From Sulfurifustis variabilis (GTDB taxonomy: Bacteria; Pseudomonadota; Gammaproteobacteria; Acidiferrobacterales; Sulfurifustaceae): a stretch of 64,000 nucleotides of DNA. The stretch lies in assembly GCF_002355415.1 (NCBI RefSeq), contig NZ_AP014936.1:2232001-2296000 (forward strand), written 5' to 3'. Made by a program: the position numbers and the translations under genes. Under the pieces are notes generated by a model, which saw only the letters and a list, made by a program, of their open reading frames with translations, made no database searches and was not told the DNA's origin. Shown here one piece after another: positions 58,755 through 64,000 of this stretch. Every line of letters starts with the position of its first letter. Within the stretch, counting starts at the first letter, position 1.

Positions 58755-59480
58755 TCAGCCCCTGCGCTCGTCCGCGACGATGCGGCCGTCGCGCAGCTTG
58801 ATGAGCCGCCGGGAGAAGTCCATGACCAGCCGGTCGTGCGTCGAGAAGACGAAGGTGACGCCGTGCTCGGCGTTCATGTGCACGAGGAGCTGCATCAGGT
58901 TCTCGGCGGTCTTCGAATCCAGGTTGGCCGTCGGCTCGTCGGCGAGCACGAGCGCGGGCTCCGAAACGATCGCGCGGGCGACGGCCACGCGCTGCTGCTG
59001 GCCGCCGGAGAGCTCGCCCGGCCGCCGGTGCTCCAGGCCCTCGAGGCCCACCTCCGTCAGGATCTCGCGGGCCTTGCGCGTGCGTTCCGCCGCCGGCACG
59101 CCCTGCAGTTGCATCACGAACTCGACGTTCTCGATCGCGGAAAGCACCGGGATCAGGTTGTACGCCTGGAACACGAACCCGATGTGGCGCAGCCGGAGGT
59201 CCGCCAGCTCGCCCTTCTCCATCCGGTCCACCCGCCTCCCCGCGACCGTGATCTCTCCCCGCGTGGGCCGATCGAGCCCGCCGATGAGGTTGAGGAGCGT
59301 GCTCTTGCCGGAGCCGGAGGGCCCGGAGAGGCAGACCAGATCGAGGCGGGGGATGTCGAGGTCGATGTCGGTGAGCGCCTGCACCGCGACCGCGTCCTGC
59401 CGATACACCTTGCTCACGCCCCGGCAAACGACGACCGCGCCGCGGTCCGCAACCGCGCCCGCGTCTGCCCCGCCGGTCAC
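58755..59480 (-). CDS. ABC exporter ATP-binding protein (LolD/MacB type)
   Basis: The 241-residue ATPase has Walker A SGPSGSGKSTLLNLIGG, Q-loop FVFQAYNLIPVLSAIENVE, signature ELSGGQQQRVAVARAI, Walker B ALVLADEPTANLDS and the switch His in FVFSTHD. The LolD/MacB class is shown by AYNLIP and TANLDSKT. The GTG start is placed at 59480 after the permease stop. It powers the two FtsX-type permeases next to it. Confidence 0.92.
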   Translation of the reverse strand: MTGGADAGAVADRGAVVVCRGVSKVYRQDAVAVQALTDIDLDIPRLDLVCLSGPSGSGKSTLLNLIGGLDRPTRGEITVAGRRVDRMEKGELADLRLRHIGFVFQAYNLIPVLSAIENVEFVMQLQGVPAAERTRKAREILTEVGLEGLEHRRPGELSGGQQQRVAVARAIVSEPALVLADEPTANLDSKTAENLMQLLVHMNAEHGVTFVFSTHDRLVMDFSRRLIKLRDGRIVADERRG

Positions 59481-59493
59481 CCTCCCCTTTTCC

Positions 59494-60720
59494 TCAGGCA
59501 CGCGTAATCGCCTCGACCGGAACATACCGCGCGGCGCGCCACGCCGGGTAGAGACTCGCGGCCAGGCCCAGCACGAAGACGAGCGCGTTCGCGATCGTCG
59601 CGTCGCCCGGGGAAAGCGCGGGGTAGATCACGGGGCTGACGCCGACCAGCTCCAGGCCCTCGGCGAAAGCGGAGAGATCGATGCCGCCCTCGAGCGCCCG
59701 CAACGTCGCCCAGGCGGCGGCATTGCCGAGCGCGAGCGCGCAGAGGAGCAGGATCACGGACTCGAGCAGGACCTGCAGGAGGATCTGTCGCGGCGGCATC
59801 CCGAGGGCCTGAAACAGGCCGAACTCACGCGTGCGCTCGAACACCGCCATGAGCAGCGTGTTGACCATCCCGAACGACATGGCGACGAACACGATCACGT
59901 ACCAGATGACGAGGACGACGTCGGTGACGTTCTCGGTCAGAACCAGCAACGGTTCGAGCCGGGTCCACGGCTGGACGTCGGCATCGGGGGCCGCCCGGCG
60001 CAGGTCCGCCAATACCGGTCCCAGGCGCTCGCGGTCCGGCGCGACGAGCGCGATCTCCGAGACGGCGTCGCCGAGACCGAGCAGGTCCTGCGCGACCGCG
60101 CGGCCCACGAAGACGTAGCCCGTCTCGATCGCCTCGGGGCTCGCGTCGAATATGCCGATCACGCGAAATCCGCGGTCGGCGATGTCGTTCGCGACGTCCT
60201 GACTCATGAGCACCACGCGCCGGCCGAGCGCGGTTTCCAGGCGCTCGGCGAGCTTGCGGCCCAGCAGCAGCCCGGGGTCGTCCGGGCTCTCGAGATACCG
60301 GCCCTCGGTCACCGCGTCGGCGATAAACGACAGACCGCGTTCCCGCCGCGGCTCGATTCCGACCAGCACCACGCCCGCCGACTCGCGCTCGCTCGAGATG
60401 ACCGCCGGCACGCGCACCCGGGCGGCCCACGCGCGGACCCCGGGACCGTCCAGCACCTCGCCTAACGCCGGCGGGGGCGCGGGGAGCCGGTGCTCGATCA
60501 CGGGGTCGTCACGGTACGCCGGCGCGTGGATCTGCACGTGGCCGGTCAGATTGAGGATGGCCTTCGCCAGCTGCTGTTCGAGAGAGCCGCGCGACAGCGC
60601 GCCGAGCGTCACCATCGACCAGATGCCGAGCGCGAGCGCGAACAGGATCACGACCGTGCGCCATCGGTGGCGCCAGAGGTTCCGCCAGGCCAGGGTCGCG
60701 AGGAGGCCGAGCTCGTTCAC
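59494..60720 (-). CDS. FtsX/LolC-type ABC permease, copy 2
   Basis: The 408-residue permease has an N-terminal helix (VILFALALGIWSMVTLGAL), a periplasmic domain of about 220 residues and three C-terminal helices around VIWYVIVFVAMSFGMVNTLLMAVFERTREFG, the conserved ERxRE turn that contacts the ATPase. GTG overlaps the other permease as GTGA. The two permeases are distant paralogues and should form a heterodimer. Confidence 0.9.
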   Translation of the reverse strand: MNELGLLATLAWRNLWRHRWRTVVILFALALGIWSMVTLGALSRGSLEQQLAKAILNLTGHVQIHAPAYRDDPVIEHRLPAPPPALGEVLDGPGVRAWAARVRVPAVISSERESAGVVLVGIEPRRERGLSFIADAVTEGRYLESPDDPGLLLGRKLAERLETALGRRVVLMSQDVANDIADRGFRVIGIFDASPEAIETGYVFVGRAVAQDLLGLGDAVSEIALVAPDRERLGPVLADLRRAAPDADVQPWTRLEPLLVLTENVTDVVLVIWYVIVFVAMSFGMVNTLLMAVFERTREFGLFQALGMPPRQILLQVLLESVILLLCALALGNAAAWATLRALEGGIDLSAFAEGLELVGVSPVIYPALSPGDATIANALVFVLGLAASLYPAWRAARYVPVEAITRA

Positions 60721-61952
60721 TGCACCGCGTGCATCGCCTCGACCGGCTCCAGGCGCCGTATCCGCAACGCCGGGTACAGCGCCGCGGCGAGCGTGAACGC
60801 CAGGATGACGGCGGGCCCGAGGAGCAGCGTGACGGGCGAGAGCTCGGGCGTGATCACGCCCGGCAGGCCGAACTGCTGGTGGATCTCCTTCATGCCCGGG
60901 AAGGTGAAGCCCTCGAAGTAGAAGTAGAGCGCGACGGCGCCGCCGGCGACGACGCCCAGCGCGAGGCCGATGACGGTCAGCACCGCGGACTCGAACACCA
61001 CCAGCGCGCCGATGCGAAGCGGCGTGCTGCCGAGCGCGAGCATGATCCCGAACTCGCGCGTACGCTCGAGCACGGACATCAGGAAGGTGTTGAGTATGCT
61101 GAACGTGACGATGACGATCAGCGAGATGTACAGAAACCAGTTCTGGAGCATGTCCGCCTGCACGAGCTGCTTCAGTCCCGGGATGAGCGCTTCCCAGTCG
61201 CGCACCACGAGGTCCCCGCCCGGCGGAAGAGCCGCGCGGACCAGCGCCAGGGTCGACGCGTACCGCTCGAGGTCCGGGCCGGATACGACGATGGCGTGCG
61301 CATCGTCCCCCATGCTGAAGACGTCCTGGAACGTCGCGAGCGGCAGCTGCACGACGTGTCGGTCGAGCTCGGGATTGCCGCTCTCGAAGATGCCGACGAC
61401 CGGAACCACCGCGGCGGCCACGGACCCGTCGCGCCCGGCGCCGAGCAATGTCAGCTCGTCGCCGACGCCGAGTCGCAGGTTGCGCGCGAGGGTCGCGCCG
61501 AGCACCGCCTCCGGCGCATCGACCGCGCTGAAGTAGCGTCCCTGCCGTATGAGCCGGGGAAGCGTCGACACCCGCGGCTCGTGTTCCGGCTCGACGCCCA
61601 CGACCGGCACGCCGTAGGAACGGTCCTCCCCCGTCGCCAGCGCGAAGCCGTTCGCGCGCACGGCGATGCCCGGAAGCCCCGTTTCCCGGCGCAGCCTCCC
61701 GGCGAGCTCGCGCGCCGCCGGGATGCTGGTTCGCATCTGCGGCCTGTCGAGGTATTCCGGGCGCTGTATCTGCATCTGCCCCGTATACACGCGCACGGCA
61801 TTGTCGATGATCATGTCGTAGGCGCCGAGCTGGATGGCGATCAGGAACACGAGCAACATCGCGGCGAAGGCGATGGCCGAGATCGTGAGCCAGGTGCGCC
61901 GGCGGTGCCGCCAGAGATTGCGCCATGCCAGCCTGACGGTAATGCCGCTCAC
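60717..61952 (-). CDS. FtsX/LolC-type ABC permease, copy 1
   Basis: The 411-residue permease has MSGITVRLAWRNLWRHRRRT before the first helix, a large periplasmic domain and the terminal membrane unit containing TFSILNTFLMSVLERTREFGIMLALG. It is the first permease in the operon after the LolA-like gene. The system probably moves lipoproteins or lipids to the outer membrane, but the cargo is not evident. Confidence 0.9.
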   Translation of the reverse strand: MSGITVRLAWRNLWRHRRRTWLTISAIAFAAMLLVFLIAIQLGAYDMIIDNAVRVYTGQMQIQRPEYLDRPQMRTSIPAARELAGRLRRETGLPGIAVRANGFALATGEDRSYGVPVVGVEPEHEPRVSTLPRLIRQGRYFSAVDAPEAVLGATLARNLRLGVGDELTLLGAGRDGSVAAAVVPVVGIFESGNPELDRHVVQLPLATFQDVFSMGDDAHAIVVSGPDLERYASTLALVRAALPPGGDLVVRDWEALIPGLKQLVQADMLQNWFLYISLIVIVTFSILNTFLMSVLERTREFGIMLALGSTPLRIGALVVFESAVLTVIGLALGVVAGGAVALYFYFEGFTFPGMKEIHQQFGLPGVITPELSPVTLLLGPAVILAFTLAAALYPALRIRRLEPVEAMHAVQ

Positions 61953-62064
61953 GGGCGAAGTCTCCGCGAGCGGTGGCGACGCCGGGCCGCGGTTCCGAAG
62001 CGCGCGCCCTCGACCCCCCGCGGTGCCTGTCGCATTCCCATCGCGTATATTCGTCGGCGCAGAG

Positions 62065-62802
62065 TCACCCGCGAGGGTTGCGCAGGTTGGAGAGCGTGAA
62101 CGTGTGCGGCGGGATGTCGATCGCGAAGCGCGCCTCGTTCACCCGGATCTCCGTCCATTCCTCGGGCTTGTCGGCCTTCTGCATGCGCTGCCGCGCCGCG
62201 ACGAGCTTGCCGCCCATGGGGCGGATGTCGAGGCTGGTGAGCCGCTTGACGAGCACGCCGGCCTGATCATAGAACTCGTGCTCGAGCACCAGGTGGTCCT
62301 CGCGTATTTTCACGATCTCCTTCCCCCACACCACGGGTGCTTCCTCTCGCGGCACCGATTCGATCACGTGGAGACGCCGCCCCTCGTGGCTTTCGGTCCG
62401 CAGCAGCCGATGCCGGTAGTGCCGCACGAGGTCGTCCGCCTTCGCCAGGTCGTTGTTCGAGAAATCGGAACCCATCCAGCTCTGGTTCATCATGCTCGAC
62501 GGGATCTTGACGACGCGGTTGATCTTCGGGGCGAAGCTCCACATGTCGTCGCCGACCAGGAGGGTGGCGTTGCCGGCGTCCTTCGGCGGCGCGACCACGC
62601 GCACCAGGGAATCGTCCTGCCCGCGCGTCCACACGCGTATCGTCATCGTCCGCTGCCAGTCGGGTCGGTGGATCGTCATGTCCGCGACCGAGTAGGACGA
62701 GACGTCCCGCCAGTAGTCGATGGCGGCCTGCACGATGGCGGCGGCATCCTGCGCCGCCGCCGGGCCGGACAACAGCAGGGCGACGGCCGTACCGGCCGCC
62801 AT
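62065..62802 (-). CDS. LolA-like outer-membrane lipoprotein-sorting protein
   Basis: The 245-residue protein has a signal peptide (AVALLLSGPAAAQ). Beta-rich segments MTIHRPDWQRTMTIRVWTRG, LLVGDDMWSFAPKINRVVKIPSSMM and SWMGSDFSNNDL follow, a signature of the PF17131-type LolA relatives. It should chaperone a lipid-modified cargo for the neighbouring ABC permeases. ATG at 62802 has GGCAGG upstream. A GTG at 62886 with AAGGAGGT in front would add 28 residues but in codons unlike real coding sequence. Confidence 0.82.
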   Translation of the reverse strand: MAAGTAVALLLSGPAAAQDAAAIVQAAIDYWRDVSSYSVADMTIHRPDWQRTMTIRVWTRGQDDSLVRVVAPPKDAGNATLLVGDDMWSFAPKINRVVKIPSSMMNQSWMGSDFSNNDLAKADDLVRHYRHRLLRTESHEGRRLHVIESVPREEAPVVWGKEIVKIREDHLVLEHEFYDQAGVLVKRLTSLDIRPMGGKLVAARQRMQKADKPEEWTEIRVNEARFAIDIPPHTFTLSNLRNPRG

Positions 62803-62819
62803 CCTGCCGCCGTGGTGTT

Positions 62820-62894
62820 TCAACCGGGACCGCCCATGCGCTCGAACGCGATCATGCGATCCTTCACCGCCACGTCGCTGCGACACGCGTCCAC
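62820..62894 (-). CDS. Candidate 24-residue ORF upstream of the LolA-like gene
   Basis: GTG at 62894 opens MDACRSDVAVKDRMIAFERM-GGPG, ending at TGA 62822-62820, 17 bases before the LolA-like ATG. Third-position G+C is high, unlike the other frames. GAGGAAGGAG lies directly upstream. It could be a leader peptide or micro-protein. No other gene is seen in the 62803-63157 gap. Confidence 0.3.
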   Translation of the reverse strand: MDACRSDVAVKDRMIAFERMGGPG

Positions 62895-63157
62895 CTCCTT
62901 CCTCGGCCGTCCGGCACCGGGAGAGTAACCCAATCCCCGCCCCGATCGACGAACCGTCCCGGCAGCGCGTCAGGCGGCCGAGCGCGGCGACCGTGGAATT
63001 GCACCGGAAAAACCCCTTAGCTGCTGTTTTGACGGTACTTTTAATGCAGGCCCGATCGACTGCCCGGGAGCCATGGCACAGAGCTTGCTTTGAAAATGTA
63101 CAAGGAACCAACGACACGACCGGCATGGATCGGACCGGTAAATGTGGGGATCCATTC

Positions 63158-63751
63158 ATGGCCTGTACGCACAAAGAGAGTTGCGCGCTGTTCCCGGTGA
63201 TCTCGCTCAGCAGCGCGCTCAAGATCTGGCAGACATTCTATTGCGACGGTCGCCACGAGACCTGCGAGCGCTACAAGCTGTCGCTCGCGGGTCAGCCGGT
63301 GGCGGCCTCCCTGCTTCCGAACGGGAAGCTGCTGGACGTCGCCAACGACGGTCCGCGGCCGGCCGCCGAGGCCCGCCCGGGCGCTCCGACCACGCGCGTG
63401 GCCCCCGCGCAGAGCGAGCCGACGGCGAAGCCGGCCGCGACGACGGCGGCGACGGGCATGCCGCAGATCGTCTCCTCGTACTATCTGCGCATTCCCGTCA
63501 AGGATGCGCCCGGGGTGCTCGACAAGGTACTCGCGCCGTTGAGCGAGCTCAACGTCCCCGTGGACGCCACCATCCAGAAATCGGCCGTCGGCCCGAACGG
63601 GGCGCGCTGCCTGATCCTGGTGACGGACCAGGCGGAGGAAATGAACGTCTACCGCGCGATCGTCCGCATCGAAGCGCTCGACGAGGTGAGCGGTTCGGTC
63701 AAGTCGATCGCCCTCGAACGTCTCGACACGCGCGCGGCGAGCGCCGCCTAG
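63158..63751 (+). CDS. Cys-rich N-terminal domain fused to an ACT domain
   Basis: The 197-residue protein begins MACTHKESCALFP and continues WQTFYCDG, then ETCERYKLSL. Four conserved Cys are therefore spaced as in a small metal-binding module of about 50 residues. A Pro/Ala-rich linker (about 70-105) leads to an ACT domain: YYLRIPVKDAPGVLDKVLAPLSELNV. ACT domains bind amino acids and regulate enzymes, but no catalytic domain is attached. ATG at 63158 is chosen so that the Cys module is N-terminal; ATG 63125 is possible. Confidence 0.72.
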   Translation: MACTHKESCALFPVISLSSALKIWQTFYCDGRHETCERYKLSLAGQPVAASLLPNGKLLDVANDGPRPAAEARPGAPTTRVAPAQSEPTAKPAATTAATGMPQIVSSYYLRIPVKDAPGVLDKVLAPLSELNVPVDATIQKSAVGPNGARCLILVTDQAEEMNVYRAIVRIEALDEVSGSVKSIALERLDTRAASAA

Positions 63752-63762
63752 GAAGAACCGCC

Positions 63763-64000
63763 ATGGAACACGCGCCGACCGCTCCGATCTGGCTCCCGCG
63801 CATCCGCGCGGTGCTCGTCGTGCTCTGCTCGAACCTGACGGCGATCGTGCTTCTCGCCCTGTTCCTGCTCTCGGCGGTGTACGCGTCCGAAGCGGAACCG
63901 ATCGGCAGCGCTGAGGAGGCGCGGCGCTGGTGGCAGCAGGCGGCGGAGCAGGGCCAGCCGGACATGCAGTACGGGCTCGCGCGCATGTACGAGACGGGCG
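63763..64000 (+). CDS. Membrane-anchored Sel1-repeat protein, N-terminal part only
   Basis: ATG at 63763 follows GGAAGAA by a few bases and 11 bases after the ACT-protein stop. The visible 79 residues have a membrane or signal helix (VLVVLCSNLTAIVLLALFLL). A Sel1-type repeat follows: EEARRWWQQAAEQGQPDMQ, then YGLARMYETG. The reading frame runs off the window. Confidence 0.75.
   Translation, partial: MEHAPTAPIWLPRIRAVLVVLCSNLTAIVLLALFLLSAVYASEAEPIGSAEEARRWWQQAAEQGQPDMQYGLARMYETG

Noticed and set aside
62803..62886. GTG at 62886 as start of the LolA-like protein
   Set aside because: Despite a strong AAGGAGGT in front, the 28 added codons have poor third-position G+C and would place many Arg and His before the signal peptide.
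1..64000. CRISPR arrays, tRNA, rRNA, transposases, phage or toxin-antitoxin genes
   Set aside because: I looked for spaced direct repeats, cloverleaf-like segments, DDE/integrase motifs and small paired genes and found none that could be supported.

Overview
The window is a G+C-rich (roughly two thirds or more), gene-dense segment with short intergenic gaps, many ATGA/GTGA stop-start overlaps and frequent GTG starts. It most resembles a chemolithotrophic gammaproteobacterium of the sulfur- or hydrogen-oxidising kind (Acidiferrobacterales or Chromatiales-like). That placement is inferred from gene content: an Isp-type [NiFe] hydrogenase, a group 3b hydrogenase, SPW-repeat proteins and numerous c-di-GMP proteins. 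No rRNA, tRNA, CRISPR array, insertion sequence or phage module was found.

Region 1 (1-13956) holds a periplasmic-binding lipoprotein coupled to a membrane GGDEF-EAL protein, a UdgX-type uracil-DNA glycosylase next to a hydrogenase maturation protease, and a four-gene cytoplasmic NAD(P)-linked [NiFe] hydrogenase in the order hydB-G-D-A. These are followed by housekeeping or poorly known genes, including an ion channel with an unusual pore signature and a papain-like protein. Region 2 (14160-29501) is one long minus-strand block: hydrogenase protease, HupH-like protein, hynS-isp1-isp2-hynL, hupE, then a complete V/A-type ATPase (G/H, C, I, K, F, E, A, B, D). hupE and the first ATPase gene are only 4 bases apart. 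Region 3 (29755-33389) reads the other way: hypC-A-B-D behind a textbook FNR box, then two tandem SPW-repeat membrane proteins. hypF (36665) and hypE (44900) lie further on, so all six hyp genes needed to build the Ni-Fe active site are present but split over three loci.

Region 4 (33425-44833) is an envelope-lipid region: an LtaS/OpgB-like phosphoglycerol transferase with dgkA, a PAP2 phosphatase, an OmpR-family response regulator with its histidine kinase, and a four-gene operon (thermostable-hemolysin family protein, AMP-dependent acyl ligase, haem-oxygenase-like diiron protein, short-chain dehydrogenase). The promoters of the dgkA operon and of the four-gene operon carry the same CTTAA-type direct-repeat box at exactly the same distance (10 nt) from a -10 hexamer. 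This suggests that both are controlled by one PmrA/QseB-type regulator, possibly the one encoded between them.

Region 5 (46007-64000) holds a second GGDEF-EAL protein with a degenerate EAL domain and a likely frameshifted N-terminus. It is followed by three tandem small paralogous proteins of unknown function, a c-type cytochrome, several conserved membrane proteins, a beta-barrel porin-like protein, a TPR protein and acetyltransferases. The region ends with an ABC (LolCDE/MacB-like) export system with a LolA-like partner, a Cys-rich/ACT-domain protein and the start of a Sel1-repeat protein cut by the window edge.
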